Assembly: GCA_947499565.1 (NCBI GenBank)
Contig: CANMOV010000008.1
Coordinates: 1 to 64,000, forward strand
Length of the DNA stretch: 64,000 nt
Direction: 5' to 3'
Source of the DNA: an uncultured Croceitalea sp.
Lineage (GTDB): Bacteria; Bacteroidota; Bacteroidia; Flavobacteriales; Flavobacteriaceae
Shown: positions 35,658-45,122 of the stretch, in pieces
How positions within the stretch are numbered: position 1 is the first letter of the stretch
Layout of the letters: each line of letters opens with the position of its first letter
Position numbers and translations under genes: made by a program
The notes under the pieces: model-generated
Database searches by the model: none
The model's input: the letters and a program-made list of their open reading frames with translations, nothing else
Told to the model about the DNA's origin: nothing

Positions 35658-36665
35658 ATGATTATCGGTAAACCTAAGAAAATTTTAGTATCAGCTTTTA
35701 TAGTTATAACAATTGCATTTGTCTATACCAAATTAGACAAAACACCTTCAATAGAAAGTGTTAGTCAAGATTTGCTTGATTGGAAGTCAGAAGAGCTATT
35801 ATTCAATTATAAAGGCAAAACATTGTCTTATCATGACTCGGGAGGTGAATTTACAAAAGTAGTAGTGCTACTGCATGGTTATCCTACTTCATCTTTTGAC
35901 TGGCATTTGATTTGGCCAGAGCTTAAAACTCACTATCGATTAATTGCTATGGATATGTTGGGCTTTGGGTTTTCTGATAAGCCTAATGGTATAGATTATA
36001 GTATTGCTATGCAAACAGACATTCTAGAGTCTTTGTTGAAAAAACTTAATATTGAAAGTATAAATCTTATTGCACACGATTATGGCGACAATGTAGCTCA
36101 AGAACTTCTAGCAAGAAATATTGAGAAAAAAGAAGAATATCCGTTAAGAATAGAATCGGTAACCTTACTAAATGGTGGGCTATTTCCAGAAACTCACAAT
36201 CCAACAATTATTCAGTCGCTATTCTCTAGCCCAATTGGTGCGTTGGCGGCATCCTTTACTAATCAAACATTATTTAACAAAAGTTTCAATAAAGTTTTTG
36301 GACCGAACTCTAAACCAACCGCACAAGATTTAATAAATCAATGGTACATAATATGCCATCAAAAAGGATATAAAATAGCAGACAAACTAACTCATGCATC
36401 TTATGACCGCAAAAATAATAGAGAACGATGGGTAGGTGCTATAATAAACCCTCAAGTTCCTGTTCTATACATGAGTGGGCAACTTGACCCAGTCACTGGT
36501 ATGCAAACAGTGGATAGGTACCTAGAACTTGTTCCTCATCCAAATGTTATCACACTTGATGAAGTTGGTCACTACCCCCAACTAGAAAATCCTACTGAAG
36601 TATTGAAACAAATAAAGACACACATTACCAAGGTAGATTCTTCTAGCAATATCAAGCATAACTAG
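35658..36665 (+). CDS. alpha/beta hydrolase, haloalkane dehalogenase/epoxide hydrolase type
   Basis: 335 residues with an N-terminal membrane anchor (about 8-25). Oxyanion region LLHGYPTSSFDWHLIW; nucleophile elbow IAHDYGDNVAQ, where the nucleophile is Asp (HDYG), as in dehalogenases and epoxide hydrolases rather than serine esterases; acid/His part GQLDPVTGM and DEVGHYPQLENP. It probably attacks an epoxide, ester or halide; which cannot be told. Follows the dienelactone-type hydrolase. Confidence 0.88.
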   Translation: MIIGKPKKILVSAFIVITIAFVYTKLDKTPSIESVSQDLLDWKSEELLFNYKGKTLSYHDSGGEFTKVVVLLHGYPTSSFDWHLIWPELKTHYRLIAMDMLGFGFSDKPNGIDYSIAMQTDILESLLKKLNIESINLIAHDYGDNVAQELLARNIEKKEEYPLRIESVTLLNGGLFPETHNPTIIQSLFSSPIGALAASFTNQTLFNKSFNKVFGPNSKPTAQDLINQWYIICHQKGYKIADKLTHASYDRKNNRERWVGAIINPQVPVLYMSGQLDPVTGMQTVDRYLELVPHPNVITLDEVGHYPQLENPTEVLKQIKTHITKVDSSSNIKHN

Positions 36666-36934
36666 ATATAATTGAACTGTAGTTTAAAAACAAACAACAA
36701 ATAGATTTATATAAAAAATATGTGATAGTTTGATTTATAAGAAATAAAGAGTAATAATTAATAAATATTCATATAGAAATTGCGAAAACCGTATAATTGA
36801 AACAGGTAAAGATGAAACTTGCAATAATTTAATATCAAAAACTCCAACTTGCTGAAATCAAAGGAATTGTATGAATGGAAGAGAATTTATATTAATCAAC
36901 TTTTAAAGAAGCTTTAGGTAATAATCTCTTTACT

Positions 36935-37627
36935 TTAAATTAAACCCTTTAAATTCATTTTATACGCCCTTCCTAGTGGAATTTTATGCTCAGAAATATG
37001 GGCAATATTTCCTTCAATTGAGTTTATCTTGTTAAAGGCAACAATAAAAGACTTATGTACCCGAATAAAATTATTTTTTGGTAGCGCAGTTTCAAAGAAA
37101 GATAATGATTCTGAAGCTGTAATTATTTGCGATTCACAATGTATTTTGACTAAACCCGCAATACTTTCAACAAACAAAATATCATCCAGTATAAATTGAT
37201 GTAGCTTTTTATTGCCTTTAACAAAAAGTGTTTTTGATACTACAGAATTTGTTTCAATCTTATCACTTTTTATGGAAGATGCCCGCAATTTGCCTATGGC
37301 CTTTAAAAATCTCTCAAGACTAAAGGGCTTTAATAAATAGTCAACTACATTCAATTCGTAGCCTTCTAATGCGTATTCTTGATAAGCTGTTGTAATAATT
37401 ACTTCTGGAGGATTTTGAAGTGTCTTTAAAAAATCCAATCCTTTAAGCCTAGGCATTTCAATATCTAAAAATATAAAATCGACTGATGATTTTTGAAGAT
37501 AATTGATAGCTTCCAATGCGGTGTAGCATTGTTTTTTTAACTTCAAGTATTCTAGCTCTGCAGAATAAGTCATAATGATATCGTGTGCTATCGGCTCATC
37601 ATCAATAATTAAGTAGGACAAATTCAT
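36935..37627 (-). CDS. LytTR-family response regulator (second system)
   Basis: 230 residues. Receiver domain with Asp in FIFLDIEMPRLKG, Thr in TTAYQEYALEGYELNVVDYLLKPFSLERF; LytTR domain from about 135 with LHQFILDDILFVESIAGLVKIHCES and FIRVHKSFIVAFNKINSIEGN, ending KIPLGRAYKM. Its start overlaps the stop of its kinase gene by 1 nt. Confidence 0.94.
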   Translation of the reverse strand: MNLSYLIIDDEPIAHDIIMTYSAELEYLKLKKQCYTALEAINYLQKSSVDFIFLDIEMPRLKGLDFLKTLQNPPEVIITTAYQEYALEGYELNVVDYLLKPFSLERFLKAIGKLRASSIKSDKIETNSVVSKTLFVKGNKKLHQFILDDILFVESIAGLVKIHCESQIITASESLSFFETALPKNNFIRVHKSFIVAFNKINSIEGNIAHISEHKIPLGRAYKMNLKGLI

Positions 37628-38385
37628 TATTTAAAAATTTTTAAAGTTGCTTTAAAGATATTATCCTTTGCCACTAGGTTAAGTTCATATTTATTAGGGT
37701 ACAATAGAGATAATCTCTTTTTTAAATTATCAAGACCAATTCCTTGTTCATTCTTTTCATCTGCATCAAAAGAGTTCTCTACCTGAAGACAGATTTCGGT
37801 ACTAGAATCTTGACAGGAAATTTTAACAAAAGCATCTTTACCCAGCTTTTCAGAACCATGTTTAAAAGCATTTTCCACTAGAATAATAAATAATAGTGGT
37901 GCAACCTTATATTTTGGATTTTTAATCCGTTTTACAAACGTAATTTTTGATGCTTTAACCAATCTTATCTCTTGTAAGGAAATAAAAGATTCCATATAAT
38001 TTACTTCCTCCTCCAAAGTAACAAGTTCTTCTTTTCCTTTATAAATAGTATAGCGCATCATTTCAGAAAGCCCCAATATAACTTCGGGTGCTTTCTTTGA
38101 ATTTTTAATGGTTAATCCATATAAGTTATTTAGTGTATTAAAAAAGAAATGAGGGTTGATTTGGCTTTTTAGCAAGGCCAAATCTGCTACGAGTTTTTCC
38201 TGCTGTAATGCTTTAAATTTCTGATGATATCTTATTCTTTCTAGGAAGAACAAAACGACAACAATAAATACACTTGTTAATGCCCATATTATAAAATGAA
38301 CTTCTTTTTCCAATATGATTAGTGGTATCAATAAACCTATTAAAACGAGGTAGTATAAACTGTATTTTTTAATGTGTAAAATCAT
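37627..38385 (-). CDS. LytS-type sensor histidine kinase (second system)
   Basis: 252 residues. Two membrane helices in residues 10-50, then LKSQINPHFFFNTLNNLYG (phospho-His), N-box LVENAFKHGSEKLGKD and G-box GIGLDNLKKRLSLLYP. It has no sensor domain, so it likely reads membrane state or a partner. Divergent from a serine hydrolase gene; the shared 215-bp intergenic region carries a possible LytTR-site. Confidence 0.94.
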   Translation of the reverse strand: MILHIKKYSLYYLVLIGLLIPLIILEKEVHFIIWALTSVFIVVVLFFLERIRYHQKFKALQQEKLVADLALLKSQINPHFFFNTLNNLYGLTIKNSKKAPEVILGLSEMMRYTIYKGKEELVTLEEEVNYMESFISLQEIRLVKASKITFVKRIKNPKYKVAPLLFIILVENAFKHGSEKLGKDAFVKISCQDSSTEICLQVENSFDADEKNEQGIGLDNLKKRLSLLYPNKYELNLVAKDNIFKATLKIFK

Positions 38386-38463
38386 AATTAAACAACAAAA
38401 CTATTGTGTTTCTATATATATTCTTAATAATACTAATAAACAGTACTATTTGGGTATTGAACG

Positions 38464-38493
38464 ACAGTTTTTGAATAGCATACACCAGTTATG
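38464..38493. promoter_or_regulatory. possible LytTR site between kinase and serine hydrolase
   Basis: ACAGTTTTT (38464-38472) and CCAGTTATG (38485-38493) lie 21 nt start-to-start. They match the LytTR 9-bp consensus at 8 and 7 positions, with 12 nt between them. Position between divergent genes would allow control of both. Weaker evidence than at the first system. Confidence 0.35.
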
Positions 38494-38599
38494 ACTTTAC
38501 TAGTGCTGTTTAGGTTACAATTTTGGTTGTTTAATTAGAATAGTTTTTTGTTACGTATTAGCTTTTCATTTTTGCTATGAATTACATGATAAAATAATT

Positions 38600-40102
38600 A
38601 TGAAACGATTTATTAAACCAATACTATTACTTCAGTGGATATTGCTATTTTCGGCTTGCTCTAGTGCTCAAGTTACAAACGATAAGACTCAAAAAGCGAA
38701 AAAATTCGAGCAATTATTCAAGTACTCATCTGAGAATAACATTTTTAACGGTTCTATTTTAATAATAGAAAATGATAAAGTGCTTTATAAAAAGTCATTT
38801 GGTGACAATGGCGAAAAAGCTCGCACTCCTATCACATCCAATTCTCAGTTTTTATTAGCCTCGTTGAGTAAACAATTTACTGCCATTGGAATCATGATTT
38901 TACAGGAACAAGGAAAGCTTAATTATGATGATAAAGTACTAATTCATTTGCCAAACTTTCCTTATGAGGAACTAACGATTAGACAACTGCTAAATCAAAC
39001 TTCAGGAATTCCAGAATATCAGCAGTTATTGAATAGAAAATTCTCGGATTTTAAAAAAGCATTTGACGAGAAAGGAGAAGTCATTGATAATACTTTCGTA
39101 TATGAATTATATAAAAAGTACAAACCAGAATTAGGTTTCATGCCTAATAAAAAGTTTGATTACAGTAATACAAATTATGTCTTTTTGGCTTTGGTAATCG
39201 AGGCAGTAAGCAATACTTCCTTTACAAAATTTATGGAACAATATGTTTTTAATCCTTTAGAGATGGAACATACGTTTGTTTATTCTAAAGAGAATGAAAT
39301 AAAATTTTCAAATCGAACTTACGGCTATAAGCAAACAACAAATGAAAAAAATAGAGAATCTAACGATAGATATCCTTTTATAAATATTGTTGGCGACGGT
39401 GGAATTTATAGCACCTTAAATGATTTAGAGAAATGGGTTAGTGCACTTCATGAAAATACATTGTTAAGTAAAGCCAACTTGGATAAAGCTTTTACCGTTC
39501 CAAAATTATCAAATGGTGAATCTGGACCTTACGGGTTTGGGTGGTTCGTTAGAAAGCTTCCCTTTAATGGAAATAAGGCATTAACACATTCGGGAGAATT
39601 TGTAGGGTTTTCCAATGCCTTTTTTAGCGACATGAAAGACAGAAGTTCAATAATAATGTTGAGTAATAATTCTTCTGAATATAGACCTCAATTGAATAGT
39701 GCTATGGTAAGGATATTGTATAATATGCCTTACGAGCTTCCCAAAATTAATATCGCAGAAGTTATTGGTAAAGTCCTTCTCGAAAAAGACATTGAATCAG
39801 CAATCAATAAATACAATAAACTAAAATCTGAAGATTCAGACTCCTATGATTTCAGTGAAAAACATCTAAATAGATTAGGGTATGATTTGCTAGAACTTAA
39901 ACAAGTAAGTGATGCTATCGAGATTTTTAAGCTGAATGTTTTAAACTACCCTGAATCCTCAAATGTCTATGACAGTTTAGGAGAAGCATATTTATTGGCT
40001 AATCAAAAGGAAAAAGCATTGAAGAATTATCAAAAAGCATTGTCTTTAAATTCTGAAAATGAAAATGCTGCCAAAACAATTAAAAAACTCAAAGAACGGT
40101 GA
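38600..40102 (+). CDS. serine hydrolase (class C beta-lactamase-like) with TPRs
   Basis: 500 residues. Lipobox LLFSACSS. SxxK motif is ASLSKQF (Ser88, Lys91), second motif YSNTNY, third motif HSGEFVGF. The C-terminal third has TPR-like helices (LGYDLLELKQVSDAIEIFKLN, YDSLGEAYLLANQKEKALKNYQKAL). Such proteins act on D-amino-acid peptides or esters outside the cytoplasm. True beta-lactam hydrolysis is not implied. It overlaps the next hydrolase gene (GTGA). Confidence 0.9.
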   Translation: MKRFIKPILLLQWILLFSACSSAQVTNDKTQKAKKFEQLFKYSSENNIFNGSILIIENDKVLYKKSFGDNGEKARTPITSNSQFLLASLSKQFTAIGIMILQEQGKLNYDDKVLIHLPNFPYEELTIRQLLNQTSGIPEYQQLLNRKFSDFKKAFDEKGEVIDNTFVYELYKKYKPELGFMPNKKFDYSNTNYVFLALVIEAVSNTSFTKFMEQYVFNPLEMEHTFVYSKENEIKFSNRTYGYKQTTNEKNRESNDRYPFINIVGDGGIYSTLNDLEKWVSALHENTLLSKANLDKAFTVPKLSNGESGPYGFGWFVRKLPFNGNKALTHSGEFVGFSNAFFSDMKDRSSIIMLSNNSSEYRPQLNSAMVRILYNMPYELPKINIAEVIGKVLLEKDIESAINKYNKLKSEDSDSYDFSEKHLNRLGYDLLELKQVSDAIEIFKLNVLNYPESSNVYDSLGEAYLLANQKEKALKNYQKALSLNSENENAAKTIKKLKER

Positions 40103-41145
40103 AATTTTTAAAGTATACATTAAAGGTACTAGCTGGTATAATAGCACTTGCCCTATCGTTATTTGTTATAATGGTTATAGTACCAGAGACGGAAACAGTT
40201 AAATCCATTCAGCCGAGAAAAAGTACAAAGTACTGGAAAATGAGTGAAGGCTTTAAGATTGCCTATACACACCTTAAAAGTCAAGATTTAATAAAAAAAT
40301 CACCAATTGTCTATTTGCATGGAGGCCCAGGTGGTTATATACATTCTAGTGTTATAAACGCCCTATCAGAATTTACAGAATCAGGTCACGATGTTTATTT
40401 ATATGACCAAAGAGGTTCTGGTTTGTCAGACCGGTTAGAAAAATTTTCAGACATCTCAATTAAAAAACACATTAAAGACTTAACTGAAATAGTTTCGGAA
40501 AAAATAAATCAAGAAAAAGTAATCCTAATCGGGCATTCATTCGGTGCGAACATCATTGCGCATTATTCGGTAAATCATTCGGATAGAGTACACAAAATGA
40601 TATTTTCTTCACCTGGAGAATTGCTGCCAATGCGAATGGTAAATAAAAAATATGTTGACTTGGATTCTGTTTATCCAAAACCAGATACATTAAAATTTAA
40701 AATGGTAGTTGGTTTTGTGCCCGAAGTAGATATTGCAGCAATAAAGCCTAAGTCCATTATAGCCGGAACTGCTATGCTAACAGATGTGAAACTAGTTTCT
40801 GACAAACAAATGGATAGGTTATTAAATACTTTATTTACCAAAGTAACCAAAGGTATGGTCTGTGACACGCTCAATATTAGGCCTGAAGAAGGCGGGGCTG
40901 GATTATACGCTTTTATTGCTTCCAACAATGACGATGTGCCAGATATTAGAGGAAAAATTAAAAAACTAAAAATCCCCGTTTTAGTAATCCAAGGGCAATG
41001 CGATTACGTACCCTATAGCTATGCCATTGAGTACGCTAAATTATATCCAAATGGTAACTACAGACTCATTGAAGATGCGGGACACATAATAGTCTGGGAA
41101 CAAGAAGAGAAATATATAAAAAGCATAAAGGAATTTTTAAAATAG
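40099..41145 (+). CDS. alpha/beta hydrolase, prolyl-iminopeptidase-like
   Basis: 348 residues. GTG start (40099) overlapping the previous stop. N-terminal membrane helix (about 8-28). Oxyanion motif YLHGGPGGY, nucleophile elbow IGHSFGANI, Asp region GQCDYVPY and His in EDAGHIIVWE. The HGGPGG motif is characteristic of proline iminopeptidases (S33). It is probably membrane-tethered and acts on peptides in the periplasm. Translationally coupled to the serine hydrolase, suggesting joint peptide processing. Confidence 0.88.
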   Translation: MKFLKYTLKVLAGIIALALSLFVIMVIVPETETVKSIQPRKSTKYWKMSEGFKIAYTHLKSQDLIKKSPIVYLHGGPGGYIHSSVINALSEFTESGHDVYLYDQRGSGLSDRLEKFSDISIKKHIKDLTEIVSEKINQEKVILIGHSFGANIIAHYSVNHSDRVHKMIFSSPGELLPMRMVNKKYVDLDSVYPKPDTLKFKMVVGFVPEVDIAAIKPKSIIAGTAMLTDVKLVSDKQMDRLLNTLFTKVTKGMVCDTLNIRPEEGGAGLYAFIASNNDDVPDIRGKIKKLKIPVLVIQGQCDYVPYSYAIEYAKLYPNGNYRLIEDAGHIIVWEQEEKYIKSIKEFLK

Positions 41146-41220
41146 ATTGAAGTTTAACTGAGACTTCTCCGACTGACTCTATACTCTTATGATTAAAAAC
41201 ATTAAAAAATAGATTATAAT

Positions 41221-41251
41221 GTGACTTTTTATAAGTCTCGAACACTAATCA
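41221..41251 (+). promoter_or_regulatory. GTGACTTTTT-N12-CACTAATCA element
   Basis: GTGACTTTTT (41221-41230), 12 nt, CACTAATCA (41243-41251). Same architecture as at 34679, 52364 and 61576, but here it ends only 4 nt before the ATG of the SBBP gene. That is too close for a normal -10 and is a point against the promoter reading for this copy. Confidence 0.45.
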
Positions 41252-41255
41252 ATAT

Positions 41256-42680
41256 ATGAAACAAACAATAGTATTAATTATAATTATGTTATATGCATTT
41301 AGCAAAGTGCAATGCCAAAAGTCACTACCTGTAATCACCTATTCGACTTATTATGGAAGTATGGGAACCGATGACGCCGACGCCGTAACAGTTGATTTAG
41401 ATGGAAATATATATCTAGGTTGTCATTCAAATTCTTCAAATCTACCAAGAGTAGAAAAAAATCCATACACTCTCAAAGGAGGAATGGATGCTTTTCTTAT
41501 TAAATTGAATGCTAAAGGTGATAAAGTAGCATATTTGGCACAATTTGGTGGCTCTAAATGGGACGCTATTCAAGGTCTTATTTCAGATGATAAAGGGAAT
41601 ATCTATGCAGTTGGAACCACCTATTCGCAAGATTTCCCTATTCACAAGAACGGATTTCAAACAAAATTTGGAGGAAAGAGTGATGCCTTTTTGCTTAAAA
41701 TAAATTCACTTGGTGAATTAGTCTGGTCAACCTTTTTAGGAGGTAGTCAAGACGAAGACGGAAGAGATGTTAAAATTGATAGACAAGGTAATGTTCATAT
41801 TATCGGAAGAACGGAATCTTCTGATTTTCCAATCTCGGATAACGCCTTTCAATCTCGATTAGCCGGTGGTAGAGATGTATTTATTACAACATTTAACTCA
41901 AAAGGAAAACTATTGATGTCAACTTGTTTAGGTGGGTCAGGAAACGATACGGGCTTTTCATTAGCTATTGATAGTATGGGGCGTTGTATAATTTCAGGAA
42001 CAACAGATTCATCTGATTTTCCAATAAAAAGCCCACTTCAAGAAAGTAACTCTGGAGCTAATGATATTTTTTTAGCAGTTTTTGATAAAACACTATCAAA
42101 TCTGGAATTTTCTAGTTATTTAGGCGGAAAAGAAAACGACCAACTTTATGGTATTGATATTGGACCTAAAGGTGATATATTCTTAATGGGAATGACAAGT
42201 TCCTTAGATTTTCCAACCACTAAAGATTCATTTCAAACAACATTTAACGGAGAAAGAGATGTCTTTGTAACTAGATTAAATTTACGAAAAAATAGAATCG
42301 TATACTCAACTTATTTAGGAGGAAAAAGCGCTGAAAGCCCTAGAAATTTTGTAGTTGACAAAAAGGGTATCGCATATATTATAGGTCAAACGAATTCATC
42401 CAATTTCCCAATTGTAAGTAATCAAAAGGTAAAGTTAAATGGTCGTTCCGATGCGTTCATTACGATGCTCAACTCAAAAGGCTCTTTCCTAATTTATTCA
42501 AATATTTTTGGAGGAGAAGGGACAGAAATGTTTGAAGGCATAGCCATTGGTGCTGATGGAGCATTAACATTATCCGGATTATCGAATTCAAAGGATTTCC
42601 CCGTAAAGAATTCAATTCAAGATACTTTTATGGGAGGACGATTTGATATTGTCGTTATGCGTCTTAATGGATTAAATTAA
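41256..42680 (+). CDS. SBBP beta-propeller repeat protein
   Basis: 474 residues with a signal peptide (about 1-20, ending KVQCQ). About eight SBBP-type repeats of roughly 50 residues follow, each with a YSTYLGG or LAQFGGS-type strand, xDFPI or xDFPT turns, an FQxxxxGxxDxFxxxLN unit and a Gly-Gly. The repeats form a beta-propeller; function is unknown, perhaps adhesive or binding at the surface. No T9SS C-terminal domain is seen. Confidence 0.88.
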   Translation: MKQTIVLIIIMLYAFSKVQCQKSLPVITYSTYYGSMGTDDADAVTVDLDGNIYLGCHSNSSNLPRVEKNPYTLKGGMDAFLIKLNAKGDKVAYLAQFGGSKWDAIQGLISDDKGNIYAVGTTYSQDFPIHKNGFQTKFGGKSDAFLLKINSLGELVWSTFLGGSQDEDGRDVKIDRQGNVHIIGRTESSDFPISDNAFQSRLAGGRDVFITTFNSKGKLLMSTCLGGSGNDTGFSLAIDSMGRCIISGTTDSSDFPIKSPLQESNSGANDIFLAVFDKTLSNLEFSSYLGGKENDQLYGIDIGPKGDIFLMGMTSSLDFPTTKDSFQTTFNGERDVFVTRLNLRKNRIVYSTYLGGKSAESPRNFVVDKKGIAYIIGQTNSSNFPIVSNQKVKLNGRSDAFITMLNSKGSFLIYSNIFGGEGTEMFEGIAIGADGALTLSGLSNSKDFPVKNSIQDTFMGGRFDIVVMRLNGLN

Positions 42681-42693
42681 ACAATAAATAAAG

Positions 42694-43269
42694 ATGAACC
42701 CTATTTCCTTGTTTCAAAAATGGTTTAAAGAAGAGTTAGACCAAAACAACTTAAAGTTACAAGCTGCTTGCTGTTTATCAACTCAGGGGTTAGATGACTA
42801 TCCTAATGCTCGATTTGTTTCGTTAAAAGAAGTTTCTAAAGATGGATTCATAGTTACTGGTTCTATGCAATCAAGAAAAGGAAAAGAAATAGAAAGTCTC
42901 TCGAAGGCAGCATTAACGTTCTGGTGGACATCTACTAAAAGACAAGTTAGAATACAGGGAGATGTCACGCAAATTTCTAAAGAACAAGCTGAGATATACT
43001 TTGATAAAAGGAATTTGGAATCTAAAATTGTTTCAGTAACATTTAATGCAGGCGAGACTACTGAAAGCATAGAAGAATTACATAAGCAATTTAGAATACA
43101 AGAAGAAAAATATCGCAAGTCGCCCATTAAAATGCCCGTAGATTGGGGAGGTATTTGCATTAATCCTGTACGAATAGAATTTATGGAATTCAAAAAAAGC
43201 AGGCTGCATGAAAGAACTTTATATCAATTGATTGACAACCAGTGGGAAATAAAAATACTACAACCATAA
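42694..43269 (+). CDS. pyridoxamine 5'-phosphate oxidase-like protein
   Basis: 191 residues, FMN-binding split barrel. Family features: NARFVSLKEVSKDGFIVTGSMQSRKGKEI (FMN/PLP region), ALTFWWTSTKRQVRIQGDV and the C-terminal RLHERTLYQLIDNQWEI that replaces the RLHDR of PdxH. The shorter, sequence-divergent N-terminus leaves open whether it is PdxH itself. It follows the SBBP gene by 13 nt; a phosphoesterase gene follows after 7 nt. Confidence 0.86.
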   Translation: MNPISLFQKWFKEELDQNNLKLQAACCLSTQGLDDYPNARFVSLKEVSKDGFIVTGSMQSRKGKEIESLSKAALTFWWTSTKRQVRIQGDVTQISKEQAEIYFDKRNLESKIVSVTFNAGETTESIEELHKQFRIQEEKYRKSPIKMPVDWGGICINPVRIEFMEFKKSRLHERTLYQLIDNQWEIKILQP

Positions 43270-43276
43270 GTATCTT

Positions 43277-44011
43277 ATGAACGAGAGCATAGCATATATT
43301 ACAGATATTCATTTAGATGAAGAATTTCCGGTTACGTTAGGAGCAGTTAATCCAATTGAACATGATGATAATATGCGAAACAATTGGAAGATTATACTCA
43401 ATGATATTGAGTCCAGGGGTATTCGTAAAATAATTTTTGGCGGAGATATTGGCAAGAGTTCTTCCAATGAATGGTTCTTTCAATCATTATTAAAGTTTGA
43501 TATTGATTTGGTCTTGGGCAATCATGACAGCTACGCTACGGTAATTAAGTATTTTGACAAAAGCGTTGATGCTGAGCAAAACGAATTATTCTATACAAAA
43601 AAAAATGATTACTACAAGTACATTTTTTTAGATTCAAGTGCTGGAGAGATAAGTCAAAATCAATTTACCTGGTTAAAGCGTGAACTTATTTCTGAAAAAG
43701 ATGTTGTAATATTTATTCATCATCCTATTTTACCAATATCTGCCGAAGTAGATAAACAGTTCGCATTGAAAGGACGGCACTTAATTGAGAATGAATTACT
43801 GGGCATCAAAAGTAAAGTCACAATTTTTTCGGGACATTATCATCTTGAAGATAAAAAAACAAAAGAGAATATCGTTCAATATATCACACCAGCGAGTTCT
43901 TATCAAGTAGAGAAAATTACAGATGAAATTAGAGTACATAAAGATTCCTTTGGGTATCGAATTATTGAGTTTGATAAAACTGAAATGAAATCCAATGTGA
44001 TTCTGTTTTAA
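43277..44011 (+). CDS. calcineurin-like metallophosphoesterase
   Basis: 244 residues. Metal-binding motifs in order: YITDIHLDEEF (DxH), FGGDIGKS (GGD), LVLGNHDSY (GNHD), IFIHHPILP (H) and FSGHYHLED (GHxH). This is the complete two-metal phosphoesterase set. Cytoplasmic: no signal. Likely a phosphodiesterase or nucleotide phosphatase. Substrate not deducible. Confidence 0.92.
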   Translation: MNESIAYITDIHLDEEFPVTLGAVNPIEHDDNMRNNWKIILNDIESRGIRKIIFGGDIGKSSSNEWFFQSLLKFDIDLVLGNHDSYATVIKYFDKSVDAEQNELFYTKKNDYYKYIFLDSSAGEISQNQFTWLKRELISEKDVVIFIHHPILPISAEVDKQFALKGRHLIENELLGIKSKVTIFSGHYHLEDKKTKENIVQYITPASSYQVEKITDEIRVHKDSFGYRIIEFDKTEMKSNVILF

Positions 44012-44054
44012 AAAATAATAAACATCATAAAAGATTATTAGAAGAGGCATCTAA

Positions 44055-45122
44055 ATGAGAATCAGATATTTAAAGAGTGTAGGATTTCTGTTAGTATGTA
44101 TAGCATTAATTTTAGAATCTTGCACTACTCTAGAACCCATTGATTTAAATAAATCAGACTCTTACTTTATTAATCGAGGTAAAGTAGTTTTCTGTGAGCG
44201 TGGTAATAGACAAGTATATGGCGTTAAAAAATGTGAGGCCAATCTAAACTATCTTGAAATTCTGTCCAGATATGTAGTTAAAGATGATAAAAACATATAC
44301 TATAAAGGAAGGAAAATGAATGGAGTCGATTATGACTCATTTTCCATGGATAGTGGAGTTCCTAAAGATAAAAAAAACGCATATGTCATGACCCAAACAA
44401 ATCTTAATGTTATCCCAAATGTTGATGCCAGTTCCTTTAATTATATCAAAGATTACTGTTCAAGTATTAAATGGGCAAAAGATAAAAACAACTATTATCG
44501 AAACTACAAAAAAGTGAATGTTGACTATGATTCTTTTGAATTACTAAATAAAAAATTCTCAAGAGATAAAGATTCCATTTACGGCTTTGTAAGTGATTCA
44601 ACTTTCTTTAACAAGATTAAAAGCGGAGTATTCAAAGGACTATTTGAAACTACAGATAAGATACAAATAGTGAATAAGGAATATATTATTGTAAGAGATA
44701 GTCTTTTTTATATTTCATTTCTTGATAGGAATTTACTCAAGAAAATACTCTTGAAATCAAAAAATAATATTAGGGTGCTTAACGAGCATGTAATTTGTAT
44801 CGATAATCTAGTCGTTTTTAAAGGAGAAGAGTTTAAGTATAAGGAGGTAGATTCGGAGACATTTGAATTTCTAGAATCAAACTACTTGATGAAATATAGC
44901 TACGATAAAAACAACGTTTACTTTGAAGGTAAGATAATAGCAAATGCAAATCCACAAGCATTCAGAGTTTTAGATAATAGTTTTTTCGCAGTAGGTGAAA
45001 AGTATGTTTTCTATAAAGAAGAAATTATAGAAGGTGATTCAAAAAGTTTTAAGAAACAAAATAACTTTTGGAGAGATAATCAGGGAAATAAGTATAACTA
45101 CAAAGGAATAAAGCAAAAATGA
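44055..45122 (+). CDS. DKNYY-repeat lipoprotein
   Basis: 355 residues. Lipobox LILESCTT. Repeats with a DKNxxYY or DKxxxYxF core: VKDDKNIYYKG, PKDKKNAYV, AKDKNNYYRN, SRDKDSIYGF, SYDKNNVYFEG, and others. This is the DKNYY family. The repeats are usually surface or periplasmic and of unknown role. Its stop overlaps the next gene (OmpA-like), so the two are coupled. Confidence 0.83.
   Translation: MRIRYLKSVGFLLVCIALILESCTTLEPIDLNKSDSYFINRGKVVFCERGNRQVYGVKKCEANLNYLEILSRYVVKDDKNIYYKGRKMNGVDYDSFSMDSGVPKDKKNAYVMTQTNLNVIPNVDASSFNYIKDYCSSIKWAKDKNNYYRNYKKVNVDYDSFELLNKKFSRDKDSIYGFVSDSTFFNKIKSGVFKGLFETTDKIQIVNKEYIIVRDSLFYISFLDRNLLKKILLKSKNNIRVLNEHVICIDNLVVFKGEEFKYKEVDSETFEFLESNYLMKYSYDKNNVYFEGKIIANANPQAFRVLDNSFFAVGEKYVFYKEEIIEGDSKSFKKQNNFWRDNQGNKYNYKGIKQK

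Noticed and set aside
38600-40102. Acquired beta-lactamase
   Set aside because: The SxxK and YSN motifs are shared by many esterases and peptidases of the class C fold, and TPR repeats follow; nothing shows antibiotic hydrolysis.
41256-42680. T9SS-secreted adhesin
   Set aside because: The SBBP protein ends in its repeat without the conserved T9SS C-terminal domain.
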